Notes: generated by a model from the sequence alone, not told the origin. Positions 36,350-45,699 are shown, counted from the stretch's first letter. The stretch: 64,000 nt of DNA from Bacteroidota bacterium (GCA_017860255.1 JAFNAR010000002.1:62001-126000), one strand, 5' to 3'. Numbers and translations are program-made.

Positions 36350-36692
36350 TTATTGTATTATTAGTAAGTAGATTATTACTTTTCACCATATCAAAACCTT
36401 TCTTAAGAGCATCTGCATATGTTTGTACCTCTTTTACTGCAGGGGAAGTAATATGCTGAACAAATAACTCTGCTTTATATAGTTCATCATGAGTTGTGAT
36501 TATACTTTCAATAGCCGAACTATCTTTGGCTTCTTGTAAAGCTAAAGTATTAATTAGTATTGATGCATTAGGCATAGACTTAACCACTCCTTTCAATTCA
36601 GCTAACCTACGGTTAGCTTCAATAGTTTGTTTAAGAACTGCCTTAGTCTCAACGTCAAAATTAAAAGGTAATTTTGGTATCTCGTATTTCAT
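36339..36692 (-). pseudogene. Fic protein, N-terminal part (5' frame of the frameshifted gene)
   Basis: 117 residues beginning MKYEIPKLPFNFDVETK, the N-terminal Fic/DOC region that precedes the catalytic core. Residues 58-63 (SSAIES) are in the position of the inhibitory helix motif of class II Fic proteins, which ends Glu-Gly/Asn rather than Glu-Ser, so autoinhibition may be altered. The frame stops at TAG 36339-36341, in the middle of what should be an uninterrupted IEI-YRNIKLNQAGFR segment. Restoring one missing AT dinucleotide would rejoin the two parts. Confidence 0.75.
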
Positions 36693-36890
36693 ATTAAATA
36701 TTTTTCAATAACTTTTTTTATCAATACATTATTCAAACTAGCTTTCGAAACTAAACTTGAATATAAAATTTGAATAATCCTTTTTTAATTACTGCAAATA
36801 TAAAGACAAAATCATTAAGATATTGAACTAACATTAAATATTTATTCTGTAATTAATATATGAACCTATATCCTCCAATATACTTTAACA

Positions 36891-36958
36891 TGTAAAGAAT
36901 TTTCGATTTTCTTTACATATCGAGAAAACATGTAAAGAAAATCCCAATTTTCTTTACA
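36891..36958. repeat. Palindrome pair, right copy
   Basis: Palindromes at 36891-36917 and 36931-36958, matching the left pair at 35497-35564. Same spacing, 11-base perfect arms in the second unit. Confidence 0.75.
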
Positions 36959-36974
36959 TATACACTGAATTTCT

Positions 36975-37031
36975 TTCATCAGAAAATATAGATATTGATA
37001 ATGACGGAAACATTGTAGGACTTTTCTAAAA
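36975..37031 (+). repeat. 57-bp direct repeat, copy 2 (orphan fhs 3' end)
   Basis: Encodes SSENIDIDNDGNIVGLF and a stop (37027-37029), but there is no fhs body upstream. Located 17 bases after the right palindrome pair and 1601 bases from copy 1. Confidence 0.85.
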
Positions 37032-37082
37032 AGAAGTAGAGAAGCTTATTCAATTAAGCCTGAAAAACATCAATCATAATTA

Positions 37083-37194
37083 AAAATATATCCCTTATAT
37101 TTTCAAATAAGTCCCTTATATTTTTGATTATGTCCTATATATTTTTATTTATGTCCCTTATATTTTTAATTATATCCCGTTTATTTTTGATTAA
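37083..37194. repeat. AT-rich short-period repeat block, copy 2
   Basis: About five imperfect units of 21-23 bases, each with TCCC or TCCT followed by TTATATTTTT or a variant, e.g. TTATGTCCCTTATATTTTTA. The same units appear on the opposite strand at 1899-1993. Confidence 0.65.
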
Positions 37195-37282
37195 ACTTGA
37201 TTTTATTGAGATAATGAGATAGAAAATAAAAACCTTATTTGGGTAAAATAAAACGAAGAGTTAGTAAATTAAGGAACAAAAA

Positions 37283-37311
37283 AAGTGGCTACCCTTTTGA
37301 GGTAGTCACTT
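37283..37311 (-). terminator. Terminator of the FN3-repeat protein gene
   Basis: AAGTGGCTACC (37283-37293) pairs with GGTAGTCACTT (37301-37311), with one wobble. On the minus strand it is followed by a T-rich run. Confidence 0.65.
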
Positions 37312-37354
37312 CGTGTTTAGTTGTCTATTTATTTTAAATAGTACCTTCTGGTTA

Positions 37355-37768
37355 TTATTTTACTATTAACTTTTGGGTTCTATTTATTTGTTCATTTTGT
37401 AGTCTTACATAATATACGCCATTTGCCATATCACTTACATTTATGGTTTCTTCTACCTTATTGTTGTTTGCTTTGGTATTGATGGTGCTTATTATGCGGC
37501 CTTGTACGTCACTAATGGTAATCTTTACTTCGCCTTGTAAGCCTGTTACTACTAATTTAGTTTCTTGGCTGGCTGGGTTTGGATACATAATTACACTTAT
37601 TACGCTACCATCTATTTCACTTATGCCTAAGGTTAAGAAGGTTTGGGTTGTGCCATATTCTGTTATAGTTGCTGTAGTTGCAAAGGCTTTAAATTCATAG
37701 TTGGTTTCTGGTTCTATGCCGGTTAGTTGATATATTATGGTATCATTAACTGGTACTACGGTTACTGG
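37355..37768 (-). pseudogene. Out-of-frame 3' end of the giant FN3 protein: last repeat and T9SS sorting domain
   Basis: The frame is open from CCA 37766-37768 to the stop at 37355, about 137 residues. It reads PVTVVPVNDTIIYQLTG, then a repeat ending (YGTTQTFLTL), and a complete T9SS type A tail: MYPNPASQETKLVV, VYYVRLQNEQINRTQKLIVK. It continues the repeat pattern of the 37762-43407 gene but is one frame off. A gene call starting at the internal TTG/ATG near 37588 would give only 77 residues and no signal peptide, so it is not an independent gene. Confidence 0.8.
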
Positions 37769-40700
37769 TCAGCTGGTAGAGTTACTACTGTTGGTGGTGT
37801 TACTGTATTTGGAAGAGTTGTAAATGGAACTATAGAACCATAGATTGTAGTTGTAGTTGTAGCATAAGCTCTGTATTCATAAGAAGTATTAGCTGTTAAT
37901 GCAGATAAATTATATGTTAATGCACCTGTAGTTACTGGTTGATTATTCCATGTTGTTGTTCCTACTACTCTCCAATCAAAACCTTTTGCTGTTATTGGTT
38001 CAGAACCAGCTGTAATTGTTCCATTTAAGGTTGCTGAAGTTTGAGCAACTGATGTTGCTGCACTTGTTGCAACTGTTGGAGTAACTATTGATAGGGTTGT
38101 AAAGCTAATATCTATACCTCTAACTGTATCTGTTGAAGTCATAGCAAAGGCTCTGTATGTGTATGATGTATTTGGAGTTAATGATTGTAGTGTATAAGTT
38201 ATTGTTGTTCCTGTTGCTGATTGTACTGTCCATGTTGTTGCACTTGTTTCTTTCCATTCAAATCCTTGTGATAAGATTGGTGCTGTTCCTGGTGTAACTG
38301 TTCCATATAAAGTAGCTCCTATTTGTGTTAATCCTGAAACTGTATTAGTTGTTACAGTTGGAGGAACAATAGCTAATGTAGAGAAGTTTTGAGTTGTACC
38401 ATAGTAAGTATTAGTAGCAGTAGTTGCAAAAGCTCTGTATTGGTAAGCAGTATTATCAGTTAATCCAGTTAGTTGATAGCTTGGATTTATACCAGTTGCA
38501 GGTTGTGTATTCCAAGCACTTGCACTTGCTAACTTCCATTCGAAACCTTGATTCGAAATTGTTTCAGTACCAGCTATTACTGTTCCATTCAATGTAGCTG
38601 TTGTTTGTGTTAATCCTATAACTGTATTAGTTGTAACTGTTGGTGGAGTTGACAATCCTTGTGTTATGAAGTTTTCTACATTACCATAAGTTCTTCCACT
38701 TGCAGTTTGAACATAAGCCCTTACATCATATTGAGTACTTGCTGTTAATCCTGTTGCATTTGCTGATATTGTTGCTATTCCAGATGCAGAAACATCAATT
38801 GCTCCTACCCATGTTGATGTAGTCGTTAATTTATATTCAAAACCTCTTGCTTGAATTGGCTCTGTTCCTTGTGCTATTGTTCCATTAAATGTAGCTGTGG
38901 TTTGAGTTATATTTGTTATTGGTGTTGTTGTTACTGTTGGTGGGGTATTTGCAAGAGTTGTAAATTGTAATGTTGTTCCATAGGTTGTATCTAAGGATGT
39001 TTCTACATAAGCTCTAAAGTCGTATTGAGTACTTGCGACTAAACCATTTAAAGCATATATAAATGGAGTTGTACCTGTAGAAACAGAAACTGTAGTCCAT
39101 GAACTTGCACTTGATTGTTTCCATTGGAAACCTTTAACTAAAATTGGATTTGTACCTTCTATGTAAGAACCATTTAATGTTGTTGAAGTTTGGGTTGTAC
39201 CTATTTGCTGTGCTGTTGTAACAGTTGGCAATTGATAAGGAGGTGTTGTAGTTGTAAATGTTTGGGATACCCATGGAGAATAACTACCATTACCACAATT
39301 TGCTCTTACATAGACAGTATAATTGGTATTAGAAGTTAACCCATTTAGTTGATAAAAAGGAGTATTATTTACATCAATAGGAGTTGATGTAATGTCTGTC
39401 GTTATTTGCCAATTTATTTCACTTCCTCCTGCTGTCCAACTGATATTTGCTGAATTTGCTGCAATATCTGATATCGCCAAGCCTGTAGGAGTAAAACATA
39501 ATGTTTGATTTGCTGAAATTACTGAAACATTGTCTATTGCAGATGGTGGAGTGTAATCCTGATTATTAAGTCTATTTATATAAACAAAAGCCAACCTTTT
39601 AACTCCCGCAATAGTATCAATAGTTAATTGAGCAGATTGCCATGTAGGATAATTAATAAACGAACCTAAACTCTTAATAGGGTTTGTTGGGAAACCATAA
39701 GAATCTGTAAATACATCAGATGTATCTATTAAATAAACTAATAATCCGGCGTATAAATAATTAGAACTAATATTTCCTTGGCATTTCCAATCAAAAGATA
39801 AATTAAATGAAGATGTATCTGTTCCAAAGTCAATATCCCTGTATGTATAAGAATAGAAACTACCTGTTGTTATTGCCCAAGACAATCCATTATCATTAGA
39901 AATGTAATTTGCTTTTGTTCCACCTGTTGAGTTACCATTGCCAACAGAGTTTCCTACAAACCATTTATTATCGCTATTCGATAATGATCTCCAAGCTAAA
40001 TTTTCGATTGGATCTTCAAAATTACAAATGTATGGAAGGGTTGCAGGTTGTGATTTTGTAACAAATGAACATAAAGTAGACCATTCAGAATTACCATCAG
40101 AACATACTGAACGTACCCAAACATTGTATTGTGTTTGTGGGGTTAAGCCTGTTAATTGAAAAGGATTATCGTTTGTTGAAATTGCTGTTCCATTTACAGG
40201 ATCTGTAATTAAAGACGCATTACCATAAACATATTCCCATGTTGTAGGAGAACCATTTCCTGTAAAGGTGATTGAAGCACTTGTATTTGTTATATTATTC
40301 GCATAAACACTTGTCGGACGTTGACATGTAGAATATGGTCTTACCTCAAAATTATCAATATGCATTGCATTACTTGCATTTGAAGTAGTAGATTCTGCAT
40401 AAAACCCTATTTTAATATTTCCTGTATATGAAAGTGATGTTGATGGATCAAACAAAGGTAATATTATACGAGTTGGAATATTTGTGATATTATTTAGAAC
40501 TCTTGTTGCTCCTGTTGCATTTGACCAAATTGTTGCATTTGTTGCATTCCATGTCAAACCATCATCAGTTGAAACTACAACTGCAAATCTATCATCAGTT
40601 CCATTTGTCCCTGCAGCATCAGTACTATATGATGCAGTATAAAAAACGTCAAATTCTAATTGTGCTAGATTTGTTCCATCTCCCAAACTAATAGATGGCG

Positions 40701-43407
40701 ATATTAGCCAATATTTACAACTTGTTCCAGATACACTAACATTAGCATTATGAGTTATATTTGAATTCCAACGCCATCCAGTAGAAGAAGATGTTACAAA
40801 ACTCAAAATTGCATTACCCGTTGCAGGTAATATTCCTTCTTTTTTTTCCCAACAAGGAGTTGGAGGTACTGATTCAGAAAATGTTTCTATATTTGTTGGA
40901 ACAGTTAAATTAACACATGTCGTTTCAAATGATATTGTATTTGAATAATCAGATGTATCAGTTGAAGAACATAATGAACGCATTCTTGCTTGATAGTAAC
41001 TGCCAGAGGTTAAACCTAATAAAAGATAAGGGTTTGATGATGTTTGAACTTGAGACCATTCATTATCAGATGACGATTTGTATTCAACTATCCAATTTGT
41101 TGCAGAACCCGCTTCATTCCAATATAAGTATACAGAATTCGATGTAGGAACAGAATCAGCTAATGCAGAAGGTCGAGAACATATAACTTCTAAACTTAAA
41201 TTATCAACTGCAGCAGGAGGTTGAATAGGAGTAGGATAATTTGCATTCCTCCAATGAATTAATAAACGCCATGTTCTACCTGCTAAATTAGGGAATTGAA
41301 TAGTATTTATAGACATCTCTTTTGTTTGCCAATAAATTGAATCTGCTAAATATTGCTGTCCTTCACCACCTGTATAGTTCCCTATTTGTGCAGATGTTTC
41401 TAACCCATTTCGTGGGTTATCCCCAGCTGTGATATTTGCATCCAAAGGTACCCAATACATTCTTAAGAAATCATTTAAATAGCTATTTCCCTTTGCTTTC
41501 CAGTTAAATTTAAGTTTAAGTTCCCCAACACCTTCAGGAACAGCAAAATCACGGTAAGCATATACTTTCGATACACCAGCTGTACCTCCAGCAGTATAAG
41601 CATTTGTTACTCCCAAATCATTAGAAATATAAAGAGAATTTGTACCTAACGTATCTGTAGCAGATCCAATAAACCATTGATTTGTTTGAGTTCCATTTAT
41701 AAATGTCCATCCAGAATTATCGGTTGAATTTTCAAAATCGGTTGAGTATGGTAGTTGAGTTTCAGGAGCTGGTGTTGTTACGGTAACAATATTGCTAAAT
41801 AAACCTCCACAATTGTGACGAACTGCAAATTTATATGTTGTTTGAGGATTTAATCCTGTTATTGTGTAAGGCATTGGTGTTGTTGCTGTAATTGTAATAG
41901 CATTTGCTGTATTTAAAGTATCAAAAGTTGAAGCTTCACCATAAACCATCTGCCATCCATTAGCATCATTAACATCTATATTTTGCATCCAATTTAAATC
42001 GACTTCTGTTGAAGAACGAAGACTTGAAGTTAAATTATAGGTATATAAACAAGTAGGTATCTCTGAAACAGAAACATCATCTAAACAAAAATAAAAACCT
42101 CCAGGTAAAGAATTTCTAACAAATGCAATACGGTAATTACCAACATAAGAGTTTAAATATACTTCATGAAATAGCCATGAATTTGATTGAATTTCTGGGC
42201 CATAAATTCTTACAAAATTTGAAGTGTCAGCAGCTGAAGATAAATCTCCATTTGTTGTTACATCATAAATATATAATGATATATCATTTCGATAGGTGGC
42301 AGAATAAGCTTTTGTCCAGAAATTTATCATTTCATTTCCTGTTAAAGAAAATATAGGAGTTATTAACCAATCTGAATTCAAATTAGAATTATTTGGAACT
42401 ACATACATTATTGCAGTTCCGAGACCTGTATGTGTGTAACCTGCAAGAGGGGATCTAGCCCATTTATAAGTTGAATTAGCACCATTTATGTTTATCCAAC
42501 ATTTTGGAGCAGTAGCATTACCAGGTAAATTAACAGAATCCCAAGTCGATTCAAACCCTTCACTCCAAGGAAGAGATTCAGATGTAATTACATCACATGG
42601 CGTTAAGAAAGGAACTTCTGTAGTCCATTCACTCTGTTCAGTAGAACAATCACTTTGCACTCTAACTTTATATCTTGAGGTAGGATTTAATCCTGTAATT
42701 GTGCAAGAATTAGATGTTATTCCTGTCATGGTTTGTGCATTTGACCAGTTGTTTGATGAAGCAAGCATATATTGAACGTTCCATAAAGAACCTGTTGCAT
42801 CAGTCCAACCTACTTGAGCATTATTACCTATTATATTGGATACAGTAACATTTGTTGGTTTATGACATGAAGAAACAAATAGATTTGGTCCTGTTACATC
42901 ATCAATAAAAATAGATGATCCTACATTATCAACTACTTTAATTGCAACATAAATATTTTGTTCCGTATATGCTGATAAATCAACATTATATTGAGTCCAA
43001 GCTGTTGTTAGATTCCTTTGTGTTAAAGTAAGCAATGCGGCAGATGTAAATGAGGTAGTAAGATTATCAGTTGTTGAAACAAAAACCTGAATTGTATCTA
43101 CACCTGCATAATAATAATTTGTTGCAAGCCAAAATGAGAAATTGGCATTATTAGAAGTTACTGATAATTTTGGTGTGATTAACCATCTTGTGCATCCATA
43201 ACTTTCATTTCTAGAGTAAGCACTCTTTGTTCCCGTATGAGTCATAACTGTAGAACTCGCCCAGGCATTTTGACCTGATGTTGAGATTGCTGTCCAATCA
43301 TTTGGAGGGAATGTTGACCCTTCAAAACTTTCATTTAATGTGGTTTGTGTCCACCCTTGCATGACAAAAAACATAATTGCCATTGCAAAAAATAGAAATC
43401 GTTTCAT
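37762..43407 (-). CDS. Giant secreted FN3 / choice-of-anchor-J repeat protein, frameshifted before its sorting tail
   Basis: 1881 residues from a signal peptide (about 1-20, GWTQ). Residues about 20-1330 alternate adhesin-like jelly-roll domains, each opening like SFEGSTFPPNDW, GFESTWDSV or DFENSTDNSGW, with fibronectin type III domains (HKPTNVTVSNIIGNNAQVGW). From about 1330 to the end there are six or seven repeats of about 90 residues (PTVTTNTVxGLTQTxATLNGTV ... GFEWK ... TYYGTTQNFxTL). The frame ends at TAA 37762-37764, just inside a truncated last repeat, and the T9SS sorting domain lies in the next frame. As read, the protein would be exported to the periplasm but not sorted to the surface. 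Confidence 0.85.
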   Translation of the reverse strand: MKRFLFFAMAIMFFVMQGWTQTTLNESFEGSTFPPNDWTAISTSGQNAWASSTVMTHTGTKSAYSRNESYGCTRWLITPKLSVTSNNANFSFWLATNYYYAGVDTIQVFVSTTDNLTTSFTSAALLTLTQRNLTTAWTQYNVDLSAYTEQNIYVAIKVVDNVGSSIFIDDVTGPNLFVSSCHKPTNVTVSNIIGNNAQVGWTDATGSLWNVQYMLASSNNWSNAQTMTGITSNSCTITGLNPTSRYKVRVQSDCSTEQSEWTTEVPFLTPCDVITSESLPWSEGFESTWDSVNLPGNATAPKCWININGANSTYKWARSPLAGYTHTGLGTAIMYVVPNNSNLNSDWLITPIFSLTGNEMINFWTKAYSATYRNDISLYIYDVTTNGDLSSAADTSNFVRIYGPEIQSNSWLFHEVYLNSYVGNYRIAFVRNSLPGGFYFCLDDVSVSEIPTCLYTYNLTSSLRSSTEVDLNWMQNIDVNDANGWQMVYGEASTFDTLNTANAITITATTPMPYTITGLNPQTTYKFAVRHNCGGLFSNIVTVTTPAPETQLPYSTDFENSTDNSGWTFINGTQTNQWFIGSATDTLGTNSLYISNDLGVTNAYTAGGTAGVSKVYAYRDFAVPEGVGELKLKFNWKAKGNSYLNDFLRMYWVPLDANITAGDNPRNGLETSAQIGNYTGGEGQQYLADSIYWQTKEMSINTIQFPNLAGRTWRLLIHWRNANYPTPIQPPAAVDNLSLEVICSRPSALADSVPTSNSVYLYWNEAGSATNWIVEYKSSSDNEWSQVQTSSNPYLLLGLTSGSYYQARMRSLCSSTDTSDYSNTISFETTCVNLTVPTNIETFSESVPPTPCWEKKEGILPATGNAILSFVTSSSTGWRWNSNITHNANVSVSGTSCKYWLISPSISLGDGTNLAQLEFDVFYTASYSTDAAGTNGTDDRFAVVVSTDDGLTWNATNATIWSNATGATRVLNNITNIPTRIILPLFDPSTSLSYTGNIKIGFYAESTTSNASNAMHIDNFEVRPYSTCQRPTSVYANNITNTSASITFTGNGSPTTWEYVYGNASLITDPVNGTAISTNDNPFQLTGLTPQTQYNVWVRSVCSDGNSEWSTLCSFVTKSQPATLPYICNFEDPIENLAWRSLSNSDNKWFVGNSVGNGNSTGGTKANYISNDNGLSWAITTGSFYSYTYRDIDFGTDTSSFNLSFDWKCQGNISSNYLYAGLLVYLIDTSDVFTDSYGFPTNPIKSLGSFINYPTWQSAQLTIDTIAGVKRLAFVYINRLNNQDYTPPSAIDNVSVISANQTLCFTPTGLAISDIAANSANISWTAGGSEINWQITTDITSTPIDVNNTPFYQLNGLTSNTNYTVYVRANCGNGSYSPWVSQTFTTTTPPYQLPTVTTAQQIGTTQTSTTLNGSYIEGTNPILVKGFQWKQSSASSWTTVSVSTGTTPFIYALNGLVASTQYDFRAYVETSLDTTYGTTLQFTTLANTPPTVTTTPITNITQTTATFNGTIAQGTEPIQARGFEYKLTTTSTWVGAIDVSASGIATISANATGLTASTQYDVRAYVQTASGRTYGNVENFITQGLSTPPTVTTNTVIGLTQTTATLNGTVIAGTETISNQGFEWKLASASAWNTQPATGINPSYQLTGLTDNTAYQYRAFATTATNTYYGTTQNFSTLAIVPPTVTTNTVSGLTQIGATLYGTVTPGTAPILSQGFEWKETSATTWTVQSATGTTITYTLQSLTPNTSYTYRAFAMTSTDTVRGIDISFTTLSIVTPTVATSAATSVAQTSATLNGTITAGSEPITAKGFDWRVVGTTTWNNQPVTTGALTYNLSALTANTSYEYRAYATTTTTIYGSIVPFTTLPNTVTPPTVVTLPADQ

Positions 43408-43615
43408 TTTGTTTTTGTTTTTAATTATTTAATATGGTATTACTTTAAGTTACAACACAAAATATTGAGAAATAGATCCAAATATTTAGATATTATTTTT
43501 CTATAAGTTGAGGGCAAAGGTATGAGATTGACTTATTATAATGAAGAGGCAAATAATGGAATGCCATATAATTAGTATGAAATGTCGGAATTTTAGGATG
43601 AAATGGCAGAAAGAT

Positions 43616-44365
43616 TTATTTATCCAACCATTTTAAGAAATGATGTACCCTATCACGACCCACAAAAATATCAATATCGCATTGGGGGGTAAGAACAATT
43701 TTAAGTGACCTGTTCGAATATCTTATTATTTCATCAATTGCTTCAATTGAAGCAATACATTTTCTTGATACTTTAAAAAATAATTTTGGATCAAGCATAA
43801 ATTCTAAATTTTCTATTGTATAGTCTACAATATATTTATTATTGTCTTTTGTGATTAAGAAATTATTCCTATCACAAGAATAGACGTAAGCAATATTATT
43901 TACATCAACAACAATAAGTTTTGCCCCTAATTTTATGACAAACCTATTTTTATAATTATTCTCGTTCGATTTAGGTATAATCTTGTTTATTCTGTTTATA
44001 TATGAATCAAAATCGTTTATTTTTAGGAACTTATTAACCGACTGAATCAAATCTTCATCAATAATGGGTTTTAGTAAATAACCAATAGAGTTTTCTTTAA
44101 ATGCTCTTATTGCATATTCATTGTAGGCTGTTACAAAAATAACAGGAGTTTTAATTTCTAAATGTTCAAAGATTTCAAAGCTAATACCATCCTTTAGTTG
44201 AATGTCCATAAATAATAGGTCAACCGTGTTTTCGCTTAACCATTCAATGCTTTCTTTAACCGAACTTAATATTTTAACAACGTCAAGCTCAGGAAAATAT
44301 TTATTTAATAAATCCTTTAGTTCTTCTTGACTTAGCGGTTCATCTTCAATTATTGCTACTTTCAT
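43616..44365 (-). CDS. LytTR-family response regulator
   Basis: 249 residues: receiver domain (about 1-120) with the acidic pocket EDE (7-9), phospho-acceptor D54 in LLFMDIQ, T81-equivalent in VTAYNEYAIRAF and K102-equivalent in YLLKPI. A LytTR DNA-binding domain follows (about 140-245) with VVDVNNIAYVYSCDRNNFLI and FLKWLDK. The gene overlaps the histidine kinase gene by four bases and is translated after it. LytTR regulators control envelope and surface functions in many Bacteroidota; the target here could be the giant FN3 gene beside it, by position only. Confidence 0.92.
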   Translation of the reverse strand: MKVAIIEDEPLSQEELKDLLNKYFPELDVVKILSSVKESIEWLSENTVDLLFMDIQLKDGISFEIFEHLEIKTPVIFVTAYNEYAIRAFKENSIGYLLKPIIDEDLIQSVNKFLKINDFDSYINRINKIIPKSNENNYKNRFVIKLGAKLIVVDVNNIAYVYSCDRNNFLITKDNNKYIVDYTIENLEFMLDPKLFFKVSRKCIASIEAIDEIIRYSNRSLKIVLTPQCDIDIFVGRDRVHHFLKWLDK

Positions 44366-45360
44366 AATAATGGTATTTTTACGACAAAGTTCTTACTATC
44401 ATTAATGATTTCAATATCCTTTGAACAAAGAATATCATATTTTTGATTTAGATTTTTTAGTCCAACTCCAGTAGAATCTATTATTGTTGTTTTCTTAATA
44501 ATATTATTCTCAACTATTATTTTATTATTTTCTGTATAAATATATACATTTAAAGGATTATCTGAATAAATAGAATTATGTTTTACTGCATTTTCAATAA
44601 GTAATTGTAACGACAATGGAATAATTCGCTTTTTTTTTAACTTCTCATCAATATTATAACTAACATTTAGCCCATCTTCATAACGAATTTGAAGAATTTC
44701 AATATATTTTTTTATAAACTCTATTTCTTCTTCCAAACTAACAATATCATTTTCCATATTGATTAAAACATATCGATAAACAGAAGATAATTTCTGAGTA
44801 TATTTAACTGCTTTGTCTTGATTTCTTTTTATTAGAGAAATTGATACGCTTAAACTATTAAAAAGAAAATGAGGATTTAATTGATTCTTTAATTGAGTAT
44901 ATTTAAGCTTTTCTTTTTCTAACTCACTTTGTTTGTATTTATTGTAATAATAAATTGTCTCCAATAAAATTAAAATAAAGATACTTTCGACATTTGAAAT
45001 GAAAAAATATTTTCCTTGAAAAATATTTGAAAAATATTCATTTATATTTATTGGTCTCATAAATATATTTTGGAAAATAAACGTAATGATATTTGATATT
45101 ATAAGGATATATATCACTTTTATTATAAATACCTTTTTTTTCTCTCTATGTTTTAAATTCTTATTTAAAAGGATTACTCCTATATTGAATAAAAGAATTA
45201 TAATGGAAATTATGATGATATTTATAATTAGATATCGTATTATAACATCAGAATTTAAATCACGAAAAATTAAAATATCGATAGGTAAAAAGAATAAAAT
45301 AGGAATAATCACTGTAATGATATACATTGCAAATATTTTTTTTAGTCCTTTTGTATGCAT
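44362..45360 (-). CDS. LytS/YehU-type membrane sensor histidine kinase
   Basis: 332 residues with four predicted membrane helices in the first 135 residues, then a short linker and a His_kinase domain. The phospho-acceptor is H164 in LKNQLNPHFLFNSLSVSI, the LytS signature, and the ATPase N-box is LLIENAVKHNSI. Typical for the simple histidine kinases that pair with LytTR regulators. Its stop overlaps the regulator's start by four bases (ATGA). No extracellular sensor domain is present, so the signal is probably membrane-borne. Confidence 0.92.
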   Translation of the reverse strand: MHTKGLKKIFAMYIITVIIPILFFLPIDILIFRDLNSDVIIRYLIINIIIISIIILLFNIGVILLNKNLKHREKKKVFIIKVIYILIISNIITFIFQNIFMRPININEYFSNIFQGKYFFISNVESIFILILLETIYYYNKYKQSELEKEKLKYTQLKNQLNPHFLFNSLSVSISLIKRNQDKAVKYTQKLSSVYRYVLINMENDIVSLEEEIEFIKKYIEILQIRYEDGLNVSYNIDEKLKKKRIIPLSLQLLIENAVKHNSIYSDNPLNVYIYTENNKIIVENNIIKKTTIIDSTGVGLKNLNQKYDILCSKDIEIINDSKNFVVKIPLL

Positions 45361-45522
45361 TTCAATATTCTTTTTTCTAATCGCAAAAGTACATTTTTTT
45401 TTCTAATCAGTTAGGATTATTTTCCTTTATAGATATCTCTCTACTAAATTAAATTTGAAAATAAATTTTGTCCCTTTAGTTTTAATATATTATAGATAAT
45501 ATATTCGGATTGATTTTTTTTG

Positions 45523-45530
45523 TATTTTTG
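45523..45530 (+). promoter_or_regulatory. -7 element of the cysK leader
   Basis: TATTTTTG matches TAnnTTTG. No convincing TTTG at the expected -33 distance. It would give a transcript starting near 45537, about 430 bases before the cysK ATG. Confidence 0.4.
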
Positions 45531-45603
45531 CCAACAATATTTTACCATCTATGGTAATTCAAAACAATACCTTATAAGGGGTAACAACTTAAAATTAAAT
45601 ATT

Positions 45604-45699
45604 ATGTACTTCATCGATTTATTAAAACAAGCTCAAAAAAATCAACAATTTTTGATCCTTAATTTACGATATTGTTGTTGTATGCAATATATATTTTAG
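45604..45699 (+). CDS. Putative cysteine-sensing leader peptide (CCC)
   Basis: A 31-residue ORF (MYFIDLLKQAQK ... LRYCCCMQYIF) that ends at TAG 45697-45699. Three consecutive TGT codons (45673-45681) encode Cys24-Cys26, five codons before the end. The genes downstream are cysK and cysE, which make cysteine. A run of codons for the end product just before a terminator is the mark of transcription attenuation, known for amino acid operons and for polycysteine short ORFs in mycobacteria. I am not aware of this one being described. Alternatively it is a chance ORF. Confidence 0.6.
   Translation: MYFIDLLKQAQKNQQFLILNLRYCCCMQYIF

Larger units (their letters stand above)
36693..37354. other. Gene-free stretch with insertion-border repeats
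   Basis: No credible gene. It contains the right palindrome pair (36891-36958), the second copy of the fhs 3' end (36975-37031), an array of AT-rich repeats (37083-37194) and a terminator (37283-37311) serving the minus-strand gene. The fic promoter should lie near 36700-36780 on the minus strand, but I see no clear TTTG/TAnnTTTG pair. Confidence 0.7.

Noticed and set aside
35371-37031. Classic transposon with terminal inverted repeats
   Set aside because: The borders are direct repeats of fhs, there are no terminal inverted repeats spanning the insert and no transposase.
37355-37588. A separate 77-residue T9SS-type gene at 37355-37588
   Set aside because: No signal peptide and it continues the reading pattern of the upstream repeat protein in another frame.
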